A stretch of 64,000 bases of DNA from Onchocerca volvulus (Eukaryota; Nematoda; Chromadorea; Rhabditida; Onchocercidae). Location: assembly GCA_000499405.2 (NCBI GenBank), contig HG738141.1, positions 62,001 through 126,000 on the forward strand, in the 5' to 3' direction. The position numbers and the translations under genes were made by a program. Shown here piece after piece: positions 38,097 to 51,100 of this stretch (position 1 is its first letter; every line of letters begins with the position of its first letter). The notes under the pieces are model-generated. The model worked only from the letters and a program-made list of their open reading frames with translations. It did not search any database and was not told the DNA's origin.

Positions 38097-39715
38097 CTTT
38101 TCGAAGAACATATCACACAAGTTTATTGACTTTCAAAAGTTCAAAAATGTTAACCAATATGCTGATTCCATAAATTTTTTTTGTTTCGCTTTGTTATGAA
38201 AATTTTAATTGCGAATAGTTTATAAAATAGTGCGGGAAAAGCCGATGAAACTTGAATCAATCGTCAAACAAATTTTATTTTGTTCATTCCTAGGATACTG
38301 TATAGAACATTTGTTGTAAGATTTGAACAATATTCTCTTTTCGTTTTTTTTGCAGAATAAATAATGTTCCTGCAATTACCACTGAGATAGTAAGTCAGCG
38401 AAAAATAATCATAACTTTCCTTTTTCCTTACCTATGACATTGACATATTGAATGGAAAATTTTTTTTGAAAATGTAAAGAATTGAAAAAGTGTCAATTAA
38501 TTTTCAGAAATGTTATTGCTTTTTTAACAATATTGTTATGATTTTGAATGACTATCTTTTCCAATCCTTTATAATTTTTTCTTAAAATATATCGCAAATG
38601 GCTTCATTTAGTCCAATATGAAGAAAAAAAAAAAAAACCCAGAAAATCTGTAAATATTTAAAAAATTAATCTTTGGTTTTCAAATATGTCAATTAGGAAA
38701 TTCCGGTCCAATCAGATGTGAATATTATTTTATTGCGTACTAATGTGCATATTTGTTGTTCATATTGAAGACATGGTGTTTTCACGACAACTACAGTAAT
38801 CCTAATTAATCTATTAACAACCAACGGTTGGGCAAATATTTGAACATTAATGTCTCAAAAGTTTTCGGAAAAACGAAATAATTTATAAAATATTATCTGA
38901 CAAAGTAAAATAAACAACAATCAAGGCATAAAACAACACAACTGAATGACCTCTAGGCATCGCTTTCATGATCTTTTTTAGTGGTCAAACTTCTTGCCTA
39001 TCGATTTCAGTACCATTACTACTACATTTGCTGTTACAAAAACACAGATCATATCGATATCTATCCCATAAGCTCATGAGGTCAAATTGAGCTAGCACAA
39101 TCTTCAAATATTTTCAATCATCAAAGGAGATGAATGGATGGCGGTGAAGAAAATAATATGACCTTTGGATGTCATATTGCAAGCACATCTTTTACATTCA
39201 TCATCTTTCTTGTTTTTTCTTTCACCATTTTTTGGTAATAGCTTGAAAAAATTTTCAACACTCTAACCGAAATGTATTTCACAACAACATACTTCTGATT
39301 ATTCCCTCCAAAAGTTTTGGCGATCGGATAATTTGATCGTATTATCTTTTGTTTTTTTTTTTTTGCTTCGTCTCATATGCCAAATTTATTGTTATCGAAA
39401 TAAACTATTCAATGTATAGTTACTTTCAAAATAAGAATTCGTTGCGAAATGTTTACAAAATGGCGGAGACATTTCGTTTGATAATAACACAATTATTATG
39501 TGATACTTTTTTAATGAACTGAATGAATAAAATTCGACACCTCAAATATCGTAAAAATATCGTAAATTAAATATCGTAAATTCTGTAACCATTGAACAGA
39601 TGGAAGAATTTTGAAACATATATTTCATTAATTTTCCCGCCATTATTTTAGTGGATTCTGTGTGATTTTTTGAAATTTTGAAATCAATTTTGAACAAATT
39701 TCATACTTCCCACGA
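38097..39715. repeat. Ancient direct duplication, copy 2
   Basis: This is the partner of 36137-37945. It begins TTTTCGAAGAACATATCACACAAGTT (copy 1: TTTTCAAAGAACACATTTC), keeps AATTGCGAATAGTTTATAAA, TTTTTTGCAGAATAAATAA, CAAATGGCTTCATTTAGTCC and GACCTTTGGATGTCATATTG, and ends with CATACTTCC near 39710. It has its own insertion at about 39315-39480. Divergence with many indels indicates an old event. I see no gene in it. Confidence 0.65.
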
Positions 39716-41892
39716 CAATTAATTGTATTTCGAGATTTAATGGTTATTTATCAGAAGATTATCGATTATTTCTCTTTGGCTGAAGAGGAATACTTTCTTA
39801 TACTATGCAATTTTAAAATATTAGGAAGTTAATATGACTCTGAACTGATCGATTCACATGAAAATAATTGATTATCGATATATTGATCAGCTAGATAATC
39901 ATTATCATAGAATATCGATTTGATTTCTTAGACCTTCGCTTGCTTTTATAATTAAGTTCAACTTCACTATTATGCTAAACAGTTGCGAATATTTATGTGG
40001 TAAGTTTTAAAGTAAGGCGAATATGGAAATTTTGGAAATTTTTTATAATACATATCTATTTTTCGATCTTCTAAAATATATTTCTCAAAATTCCAATCTA
40101 AAATATATTTCTCAAAATTCCAATTATTTTTAGTTTTTTCCAAGCATTATGCTCTTTTTTTTGCTTTTAATCATTGCACAAAAATAATCGTTAAAGTCTT
40201 TGAACAATTAATTTTTATTCGTTGTTCATTAATATTCATTTTCGATGAATTTATTGTGAAATTTAATCAATGATGCTCAACTATCAAGTTCATATTTTTG
40301 TTTAGAAAAAATCAAGAAAAAAAAAATATTTCAGATTTTCGGATGGAATTATTTGCAAAAGAATTCTTCAGGAATAATGAAAAATTTGAGGAAAAAGGAA
40401 AAATGGAAAAGTTTCTATTATAAATGTAAAAATCCAAAACTTCGGAAAAAATAATTTTGTTTTTGATAAGCGGTAACATCTGCTCTTCTAACATTCCTTA
40501 TGATAAATATCGAAATGCTTAATTCCAGAGACCAAAACAATTTTAAACCTGAATAATTTTCCAAAAACAAACTGACTATAGAAAACAAATTACTTAACTT
40601 TTCAATTACATTGAATTTACCCAGTTTAAAATAATAATGTATAAAGAGTGTCAAACTGTGAATTTTACTTTAAATAAAAGTTGGAAATTCCTTATGCATA
40701 TGATATTGTTTATTGATAATTTTTTCAAATCACGACAGAAAATCGATCGATTCAGATAAATTCTTTTTCAATCAACAATTATGACGAAAAGTCTTGATTT
40801 GGACATGTTAGATTTCCTGAATTGAAAATCGTAGCATCTCAGATAGCGAATAATTTTCACAAACTTTTATTGCAAAATAGCAAATTCGATCTTTGTTCTT
40901 TTTTTTAAAGTCTCACAAAAATTATCATCCCAAAAAAAAAAGCCATTTCAATGATATTATTATTTCGTATGCAAAATTCCTTTAATTAATCATGATTTTG
41001 AGAGTGATTTATGATTCAGCACCCAATTATCTCCATTAATAATCAAGGATAATGATTATCTGAATCCTTTTTGTAAGCAAATGATTTCATACTCAAAAAA
41101 TTGTTACCCCATTTAGATGTATGCATCATTAACGATTTGTCTTAAAAGAATGAAACAAAATCTAATCATCCTTAGCGTTTCATGTCTTTCTCAAGAAGTT
41201 ATTGCTGCTTAGAATTTTTTCGAAGAATGTAAGATTTTTAATCGAACCTTACATTAACTCTATTTCCAACTTATTTTACGAAATGATAAGACTGAACTGG
41301 ATTTAGAGCTGTCATACAACAATAATACAAATTAATATTTATATGATATATCAGAAATGAATCTTTATAAATCAGTGCATATTATTATAGAATTATTCTG
41401 ATTATTTATTCAAAAAAGAGTCACTAAGCAATCTTTTGTACAATAAGTAGAATATAATATATTCACAGATGATAAATATGGAAGGCAAATTCTACTTTAC
41501 GTGATACTTTATAATGAATGAAAAAGCTTTGTAGTAACCTGGAAAAATAAAGAAATATTGAACAATGCTCATATATTTCCGCTAAAATCGGAAATAAATT
41601 TGATATTAGTTCAAACGAAATATATGCATTCAATAAAATCTGCCTCCCATCTGACCTAGCAAATTTCTGTTGAATTTTGAGTTATACCTATAGCAAGCTC
41701 TCAAAATAATTTTGACAAAATAAAACAATTTTACAAATTATACAGAAAATTTTCCATATTTAATTTAAAACAAATTTGAAAAAAATGGTTTCCCAAAATT
41801 TTTTCAAAACTTCAGCTGAAACGGCAGTATTACCCTTAATACAAAACAAAAATACAAAATTCATCATAACAATGATTAACTTATGCATCACT
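39716..41892. other. Intergenic DNA, no gene seen
   Basis: This is downstream (3') of the SOCS gene. Minus-strand frames at 40312-40494 and 40418-40654 have no acceptor/donor pattern or known motif. A short duplicated phrase (TCTAAAATATATTTCTCAAAATTCCAAT) occurs twice near 40069-40125. Confidence 0.6.
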
Positions 41893-44370
41893 TCAATCTG
41901 GAGCATTATTTGTCCCAGCCGTCGTAGGTTCAAAAGATGATAAAGTATAAGCGTGTAGGAGATCCGTATCCGGTGTATAATTCACTGTCTTTACTGGATG
42001 TTTGTAATGATATTCTTTAATAAAACTTTTCAGTAAAATTGGCAAGTTTAATTTTTCGACATTGTCATACGTCGTCAAACTTGCTATGCGAGCACGACAA
42101 AGATGCTGAAATAAATATTTAAAACATTTTCGAATTTTTACAAAGACAATACAACCAGGTCAATTTTTTTAAAAGCAGTAGTACCAAAATCTCGGTTACA
42201 TTGAAACTGCTCAAAATTTATTCAGTAAATCAATGCGCAAATCTTTTGATAGTGATCTGAAAATACCGTAAAGTTGATGATGCCAGCTGTCGAATTTTAT
42301 TTAATTGCTTTCGGAAAAAAAGTATACTGACCTGCAATGGGAAAACAAAATTTCTTGGCAATGCTATCGATAATTGTGGTTCAAAAAATAAACATCTGAA
42401 AATTGAATATTGATATTTAAGGAAAAATAAAAAATTAAAATTCATTTCATGTGAACAAGAGCAACAATAATTCAAAAAAAGTCAATTATTCAATGATCAA
42501 AAAATCGAAACTATTAAAAATTAATATCTCATTTCGTACTACTAATGTATAACTCCAGCCCACTGCAAAAGCATTTTTTGTTTGCTATTTACAGAAACTT
42601 ACTTGTTTGGATCTTTATAATATGCAATAAGCGTAGTTATCGTATTTGCAGAATAAATTGATGGATCGGAAAAATCAAAACTGAAGCGATGATTTTTTTG
42701 CTCAATGCGTGCATGCAGCGTACGCTTATACCGACGAAACGATACTGAGAATAAATACTCTGACTGTGCACTATCACGCAACAAGAATGTACCTAAAATG
42801 CTTGAAAAAACGTCCTTTAGTTTGATATTTCTTTATGGAAATCTTAAACAGGTAAGTAGCATTATTACAAGATTCTCATAAACAACTACGAAAGCTAATT
42901 ACAATACTTTTTTTCGCTCGATATATAGATTCTAATCATATCAAAGTTATAAATTTTTTATAAACGAAAACTTCCCATAATAGAAATTTATAATAACTTA
43001 CATACCACACACCAGATTATTAGGAATCTACATGACTTAGAAACATTTACCTTCTGGTTTGTTATCCAGTAATGCTTCCGCTTCATAACGATCCATAATA
43101 CCCCAATAATACGGAGAATCAATAATCAAATCAAGTCTTGGTACAAGGCAATTAGTATAATGAATTGATGTATGCACTATATAAGGCTCATCCTTCGGCA
43201 CTAGACCTGAAAAAAAATTAGTAGAAACGAATCTAGAAACAGAAATTTATTGTAAAATACAATTAGTATAGGTCACAATTCTAATGATTTTAAGTATAAT
43301 ATAAATTTTTCAAGTCTGAATAATTAAGACTATACCTTGCAGCAGTGTTCGTGTAGCTGGTTCTGGTTGCTCGGCACCAATATCAGCAGCAAGCAGAAAC
43401 CTCAACCGACAATTCCTAGCAGCTGAAAAGATGCAGAAATAAGCGAAAATTTGAAAAAAAAAAAGTAAAGACACAAACGAATACAATACTCGATTAAATC
43501 ATCTGCAGAATAATGACAGAAAAAATATATTACTGAATTTAAGCCAAAAGTTCACATCTTTCAACCATATACCTTGCACAGATTGTTGAGAATTCATTTC
43601 AGAAGGAACAATGACTTCTCTCAAATCTACATTAATTTCCGTTTCTTCATCCACATCCAAATTTTCATCACTATTTGCCGGGAAACATGATAATAAAGCC
43701 ATATGAATGCGTCTGAAAAAAAAAAATACTGGTGTGTTAATATAACTAACTAAATCCCTCTTTATTTCGGAGCTTCCATTATGCAAACGTAAATTTTTCA
43801 GGACCAGGAAGCAGTAACTAAATTGGATCTATATCTTTATGTAATCAAATAATTTATTTATCTTGCTACTAAAATGGAACTGAAAAATGAAATTAAATTA
43901 ACTACAGATAATATTTTACACTAATATCATTAAAAATTATCCTCATGATATATTTATTTGTGATTTCACTGAGATGGTTTGATTTAATTAAACACAGGTT
44001 TGGTTCAATTGATATTTTATCTCTCTTTATTTCGGAGCTTCCATTATGTAAACGTAAATTTATCAGGACCAGCAAGTAGTGCATATTCTCTCTCTTAAAA
44101 AGAGAAATGATACGTAAAGCCTGCCTATAAATCAATGAATTAAGTAACTCTTAATATTCACTTAGCAATCTATCAAACATATATTTTAATCAAAGTAAAT
44201 CAAACAGTTAAAAATAAATGCAGAAGGAAACTGAATCAACTGTTAAATAAATGCTAACATTTTATTGAGAATACAGTACACAAATAATATATCGGAAAAA
44301 AACTACATTCTACTTACCTTACAATAGTTCTACTTCTTCCCGAATATGCTTGCATGGAAGGTTTTATCAT
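41893..44370 (-). CDS. Suppressor of cytokine signalling, SOCS4/SOCS5 type
   Basis: Exons, 5' to 3': 44318-44370, 43573-43712, 43336-43422, 43051-43206, 42603-42792, 42332-42395, 41893-42105; phases agree, 300 residues. SOCS proteins bind phosphotyrosine through SH2 and recruit elongin B/C and cullin-5 through the SOCS box to ubiquitinate receptors. Visible: an N-terminal [12 protein letters not shown] then an acidic stretch; [40 protein letters not shown], with the SH2 FLLRDS arginine present and very close to SOCS5; [27 protein letters not shown]; and a SOCS box HLCRARI...[18 protein letters not shown], with Leu/Cys of the BC box and LPxP-like LPIL. A variable C-terminal tail of about 25 residues follows. 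Vertebrate SOCS5 has a long disordered N-terminus; here only about 65 residues precede the conserved region. The ATG is a best guess, because the first exon is open further upstream to an acceptor at 44454. Confidence 0.9.
43753..44090. repeat. Direct repeat of about 62 bp in the SOCS gene's first intron
   Basis: CTCTTTATTTCGGAGCTTCC ATTATG continues to CAGGACCAG at about 43757-43815 and again at about 44029-44088, with only a few differences. On the minus strand both read [14 protein letters not shown] in an open frame, but neither has a usable donor at its end, so I do not call them exons. Confidence 0.65.
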
Positions 44371-44453
44371 CGTTATATTAACGATCGATACGTTGAATCG
44401 AAAAACGTTGGCGAATGTTGCAGTGTATATGATATCAATAAAATGATGAAAAG

Positions 44454-45693
44454 CTGTAGTGTAAAAGCAATATTTCAGTTCTATGTAATATTTTTCAGCA
44501 AAACTTATTTTAAATAATAAAAATAGTTCTCTCAAAATGCTAAATTTCTAAATTAATCATTATTTTAATAATTACAGCTCAACTAGTAAATAGCAGAATA
44601 GAATGGAAAATTACTTTCTTTTCCAATTTCAAAGAAAGTAATTATTCATGGTTGTGCCCAATACATCGTCATTAATGTATTGCACTAAGTAAATTGGACA
44701 TTATTGATATATTAAATACAGTTGTCTCCAGATGAAAAAATAACCAGATTTTATAAATTTCGAAAAACCAACAATGCTGTAAGTGAAAATAACAAACATA
44801 AAAACGAAAACGCTACCATCAAACTTGGAAGAAATTACCACAAATTTCAAAACTGGAATTTGAAAAATGTCGAACAAACGCTTCAATAACGCTTGATCTA
44901 GTTTTGATATCTAATCTAATGTTCTTGGGAAACATCCGGCAATTATTTGAGCATCAAATATTCTATCAAGATTTGTTTATTACAAAGTGATATCAATTGT
45001 CAAACTATTAATTCAAATGTTGACACCAGTATTCAAATGTCTGGATTAATTTGCTTAAAAATCAATCGACTGGAATGGAATAATATCCTCGCAGCATGTT
45101 TAAAATTCCTCAGATAACAAATTTTTACTGCATTGTGCAGAACTAACTGTTGCTAATTTATAATTCATACATTATCCTCCTAATCAAAATTTACGAGAGA
45201 TTTAATTTTAACATACATTGAATTTTATTCCAAGTTAATATTAAAAAGTTTGCAATGAGATAATAAGGAGAAAACAATCCTGTACCTTGCAAAATTACTG
45301 TTTTTGAGATGGATGTATATGCATACCCAAAAAATCAATACTTCCTCTGAAAAAGGAAATAAAAAATAAATAAAAGTGAAATCTCCTACAAAGTACGAAT
45401 TTTCCGGGAGGATTTTGATATTAACATTGGTCACATAATATTAATAATTTTCACGGAACTTAGTGTGATGACTAAAGCGCCTATAGTTTCCTATGCTTCG
45501 CTACTGACAGGAAACGAATCACTGATTTTTAATGTGACAAAATCATAAGGTCTTCAACGATGACTAATCTATTAAACAAATTTCGAAATATCATCATCAA
45601 AAGAAATTCAAATACTTCATACAGTTCAATTTGCAGGGAAAGAACGAACATGAATAAAATATGACAGAAAATATCTCGCAGTATCCTGAAGAT
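44454..45693. other. Non-coding stretch between the SOCS gene and the next minus-strand gene
   Basis: No supported exon. Frames at 44701-44886 and 45225-45434 (-) are Phe/Ile-rich and lack splice borders. Upstream SOCS exons could in principle be hidden here, but I see no candidate in phase. Confidence 0.5.
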
Positions 45694-46324
45694 CTACTCG
45701 TTATTTAAATCATAAATTTTGTTAGACTGTAAAAAATCTCAGAAATAACAAAAAACATTGCAAGAAATTGCAACTTCAGAAGATTCCGGGAATCCGCCCA
45801 TAAAATGAAGTAAATTTTATCAGAAAAATACTATTATGTCAAACATAAAATCAAGATCACTATTGATATAAATTAAAAATTCGTAGACAACTAACTTTTT
45901 CACATAAAACAACTTTACGAGCGAACGTCTGATAAACCATGTTACCAATAACAAGGAAAATCAAAGCCAATGAAACAATCATTACAATTCCGGCTGAACC
46001 TTTGATTAGCATTGCACCATAATCAGTTCCTCGCTACATAAATATATATCAAATTTATTCAAATAACAATTTATCAAATAATGAAGAAAAAAATTTAATT
46101 TAATTTAAAGTAATTTCTGCTGCTACTTTAAATTGAATTAAATATTTAAAATTGAGAAATCCAATTAAAATGAGTAAATTAACAAAATAATCCGTAGAAA
46201 AATAAAGAAATTGCATAGCAAAAAGAAAAACACTTCCAAATAGGAAAATGTCTAGCAGAATAAATTTTAAAGCGTATTCTGTCAAATCGTTATAAACTGT
46301 TAGCTGATGAATCAGACGGAACAT
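45694..46324 (-). CDS. Small putative multi-pass membrane protein, family not recognised
   Basis: Proposed exons, 5' to 3': 46127-46324, 45896-46033, 45694-45726; all phase 0, 122 residues. Exon 1 begins MFRLIHQLTVYNDLTEYALK and has two hydrophobic spans (FILLDIFLFGSVFLFAMQFL and YFVNLLILIGFLNF). Exon 2 reads RGTDYGAMLIKGSAGIVMIV then SLALIFLVIGNMVYQTFARK, a third span with small-residue spacing, and a polar tail. The last exon adds SNKIYDLNNE and stop after TTTTTTACAG. The exon 1 donor (AAA|GTAGCA) is weak and no acceptor precedes the ATG. A further hydrophobic frame at 46682-46882 (MKKIVVTVFGINSSRFILLN...) ending in a good GTATGT donor could belong to the same gene, but I could not join it in phase. 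Confidence 0.45.
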
Positions 46325-48127
46325 TTTGTTGCAATTAAAAGCCAGTTTTGATTACAGCTTTTGTAATTAAAGTAAATAAATTTTTTTTTCTCGCGGAAAT
46401 TCGATGCATTTCAAAATTAAAAGAAAATATTTGAAACATCTGTCCCTCTTTACATTAATCCTCTTCCTTTGACGAAAGAAAAAATGAGTTAAAATGATGA
46501 AATGTTTTTTTTTTTTTCGAATAAATGCGTCATCACAATAACTGTAAATAGCTAATAATATAGATACTTCAAATAAGCTGAGAAGTATTACACTAACTGA
46601 AGAATAAGATTATATTTAGTTAAGAGTAAAAATCAATAAGCTTTTATAAAGTAAAAATTCTTTTGTTTTAAAAATAACATACCTGCTCCAACATTTCAGA
46701 ATCATATAAAAATCGTTCAAAAGTGGATGCGAAAATTGATCTGATCGAGATAATATACTATTGCTTGAAAAAAAGAAGAAAAAGATGAAACCACATATAA
46801 AAAAATTAAATGAGAAAATTACATTTAACAAAATAAATCTACTACTATTGATGCCGAAAACTGTCACTACAATCTTTTTCATTTATTAATCCAATTTGTC
46901 TCTTAGTGATAAAGAATACCATTATATGCTAGATGCTACTTCTCAAACTATTCCGCTTGATTCATCTGGTAGGCCTAATTTATTAGTTTAAGCTAATTTC
47001 GGTCGTCTAACTTTTGACAACTAACATATTGCAGTACCTTACTGTTCCAATTGAAGTTTCATAGAACAAATATCACACTATGCATCTGTACCGATCACCT
47101 TATCTGATAAGGAAATAATGATAACTTCTTTTTTTAATAACTTTTCCTAATGACAAGCAATTGCTGTATTTTTGCAATGCATCAACCTATTACTACAATA
47201 ATTTTAAACTGTAAAGAAGTCGAAATAAGAAAAATTGATTTGTATGCCTATCTCCACATTCATCAATCCTCTCATGTATAATTTCCCAAATATCAAGCAT
47301 AAATTTTCATTCTAAAATCTGAAATTAAAAGCACAAGTAAAAAAGGTAAAACAAATTCGATATTCCACGAAAATGATATTTCGTTCATTAACGGACTATT
47401 AGTTAACAACTGCAGCAATGAAACGCCAATTTATTTCAAGTAAAGTTATACAAAAAAAAAAAGATTAAACGCGTAAATTAAAATAATGAATTCAAGATTA
47501 TGTTCAATAAAGTACACGTGAAGATCATATTAAAGCATTATATATAAGCTTAAATATAATATATGAATATTATACATAAGCCTGGAAGTAAGTTTGAACG
47601 AATAAATCAAGGCAGGAATCCATAATCAAACAAGTAGTCAAATATAGCAAAACTTTCATAATACAACAAATTTCAAGCGCAAATATAACGCTAGATTATA
47701 AAATAACGATTCAGAAAAAAAATAAAACGAAATGAAAAACAAGTAATTCTCAAACATGTGATAAGTCATTCCATAATATAAAAAGTCATTTATATTCGTG
47801 TTATTCGTCAAGTCTTCCAAAAGAGAAATGGTAAAAATTGATACATTTTGAAAGCAATATTTGATATAAGAAGTTGTTTGATATATCCACACATCATATG
47901 TAAAAAATGATGTGCTCAAAAATTGAATAGAAAGAATGAAAAATGATCTAAAAACTTATCAATTTGAAAAATTTCTAGGAGAAGCGTATAAAATACGAAT
48001 TGTTAAAGCTATGATTAAGATAAATGTTCAGTATTTCATCTTGTTCTCTAATTTTCTTGAGTTCAATTTTTTAAAAAATTTTTTCATTCCTAGAAAGAAC
48101 GATTTTTGAATCACGGTTGCAGATGCG
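46325..48127. other. Mostly non-coding stretch
   Basis: It contains the unjoined hydrophobic frame at 46682-46882 (-) noted in the previous entry. The frame at 47656-47919 (-) is aromatic-rich and lacks splice context. Nothing else is supported. Confidence 0.5.
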
Positions 48128-51100
48128 TTACTTTTTGCTACTTCGTCCTCTACCGGTGGATCCACGGCTAGCACGGGCCCCGCGGCTACCACCATTACCA
48201 GTTTGTCCTTTTCCACCACGTATATCTGAAAAAATATTAATGTTCACACAAAGTCTTTTTTGTAGAATTAACTACCCTATATATGAAATGAAAAATTCAT
48301 AAATTTCAAAGAGATAGTGCTCCTTTCATCAAAAAACAAAAAAATAATCTCCTTGTTGCTTACTTTTATTTTCATTAGCAATAATAGCTTTTTTCTTTGT
48401 GATTCCAGAAAAATTGTCATCATTATCGCTTTCTTCGCCGGAATCTTCCAAATCATTTTCATCACCTATCTGCTCAACCAAATTACCTTCTTCATCTACT
48501 TCGAGATCCAAATCGAAGCCTCAAAATTAATTTTTTAAGATAAAAATTTCGACTTAATAAATTTTCTATGGAATCCAAATATTCCCTACTCTTTCAGCCA
48601 AGAAATTTCGATATCAGAAACTTCTTCCTACCATTTTCTGCAGAAGATAATTCGAAATTGATTTTAATAATATTTTAATAATTGAAAACTTTGCACAGCT
48701 GCGTTCGTAAAACTGATGTCATTTAATGAATTCAAAGCACATCGTGTACAATATTATAAATCAATGATTCTCGCAATCACAAAACTCACCTCCTCCTAAT
48801 TTCTTCCGTCCTTTTACTAAAGTATCCAGCGCATACGGTAAAATAATGTGTTCCTTATTCAACGCTCGTGTAAGAGCTGCCTTGATCTGAAAAAGAGAAC
48901 TGAAAAAAAAAAAAAAAAACCCTTCCCAATGAAACGTACGATTTTTGTGTTTATCTTCCATAAGAAAGATAATAACTCAGTGAATGGAAAAAAAAAAAAA
49001 AAAAAAACAGTCAAAATTTCAAGAAAACAAGAAATGCCTTAGTTGGAATAGCAGCTCCTGGATCCTTCATACCCGGCCAAACAGCTAATTCAGCAAGTGA
49101 TTCGATATCATCCCTGACCAAATTATATTCCTTGTACAGACTGATAATATCACTAAAATTTTCCATTGAAGATAAAAACAGACTGTTTCCAAATAATTTA
49201 GAGGGTATATCTTCACAAACGCTAGGCACTAAGCATCTCCCATAAATTAAATATTCCAAATAACGATACCAAATTTTTCAGTTTTAGTTCAAGGAGAAAA
49301 AAATCAACATGTGACACGCTAATTTTTCGAGAATAAGTTGAAGTTTGTAGTAGAAATAAGTAAGAAAAATTTTAATATTTTAAAAATTACTAACTTCACA
49401 CCATCATTCTCTTTATCCAATAAGGAACGGCAATAGTTATGTCGTAGAACAGGAACATAATCAAGCACCATAGGGTAGATAGAAGCAAATGTTCTGAATC
49501 CTTTCTATTTGATGAGAAAAATAGGGGTAGATGCAAAGTACAAAATGTACAAGTTCGAGATATAATTTCTCATAAATTTTTAATTTTCACGTAAATCAGC
49601 ATACTATTCCTATGATATATTTTTGGAATATCACAAATTTACAAAAATAAAGTCACACTGTACATTATTATCGATATCTGACTATCTTGGTTGACATATC
49701 ACAACAATTAAAACGTTATTTTATGATGTGATTTCACTGAATAAGTAAATTGCAAGGAAACATGAAAATGTAATATGGGAGGTTCCGCCAATTTTCCATC
49801 AGTTACTGCTTAGAAATGTTTTCCAATAAATTACCACATATAGAGGCTTCATTTTTTTTTCGTATATTTCACTTACAATTATTCCACTGATAAAAATGCT
49901 AACCTTAAATACGTGTGAGTTGTCAACTGACGTAACAATCTCTGACGTTTGTTCAACGTCGAATTCTTTCCTAACCACGAAGGAAAATTAATCATTCCCT
50001 TCATATAACCATTCATATAGGAGGTTGGTGCCACAGATGAAAACAACGCCTATAAACAAATTCAGTATCAACACGCAAACTTAATATGAAAAAATATTTT
50101 ATCATATTTGCTGATTTTTGTTTTTGATTTACAGGGGAAAAAGGAAACATCCATAGGCAGAGATATTTTCAAAGTAAATATAAAAAGTATCAACGACTTT
50201 CAAAAAAGAAAACGAATAACTAACTTGTTCATTAAGCAATGTCCATGAACCTGTTGTTCGAATAATTCGATCGATTATATCGCCTTCTGAGATACTATTT
50301 GAAGCTTTTCGTAATGCACACAATCGTTCACTAGGACTGTAATTTATAGAACATAATTATATTAAATGAATTACAAAATAATTCGAGAATGTGACTCATG
50401 TACTTATCGCTACAAGGAGAAAACAATGGATAATATTCAAACACAGAATGGTATATTCCCTCGAATTTAACTGAAAGTTCCAAACATGCCATTTTTGTAT
50501 CAGATAAAGTTGGATAGTTTACTTTCTTTCAGCAGATTTAATCCGTACAGCATGTATCAGATAAACTGCATTTAAAAACTATATGATCAAACTCATTTAA
50601 TTATATCACTACTAAATATGACGAAATAGGATGAAAAATTAATCTCACTGAACATTATAATGATGTACAAATTAATACAATTTGCAAAAATTTATCCAAT
50701 TATCATTTTAACTATTCCTTTTTTTTTTTTTTTTTTAAATTACCTCATTTTTGAATTTTGCACAAATGGATAATTTTCCTGCACAAAAAGTGGCATAATT
50801 GAAGGATCAACGAAAAACATCTGTTGTTTCTCCCATGTTTGAGTGTCAGTGTTTAAAAGACGACGTGCTGCTTCGAAAGGATTCTATAATAAGGAAAGCT
50901 AAATTCATTATTTATGTATTTGATTTTTATGCTCAACTGGATTTATTTTATTCTTCTATTTCGCGAATATTTCTAGTTTTTATGGCGAAGCATGATCTAC
51001 ATAACTTGATCTTGAAAGAATAAAATCCAAACCATAAACTTTTACGAAATATTTTAAGTACACTTATTGATAAAAATAAAAGTTCAAGAAAAATTTTTAA

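Noticed and set aside
48277..48538. Open frames on both strands over 48.3-48.5 kb other than the RFC1 exon
   Set aside because: They are shadows of the acidic RFC1 exon 48364-48519, whose frame is fixed by phase with both neighbours.
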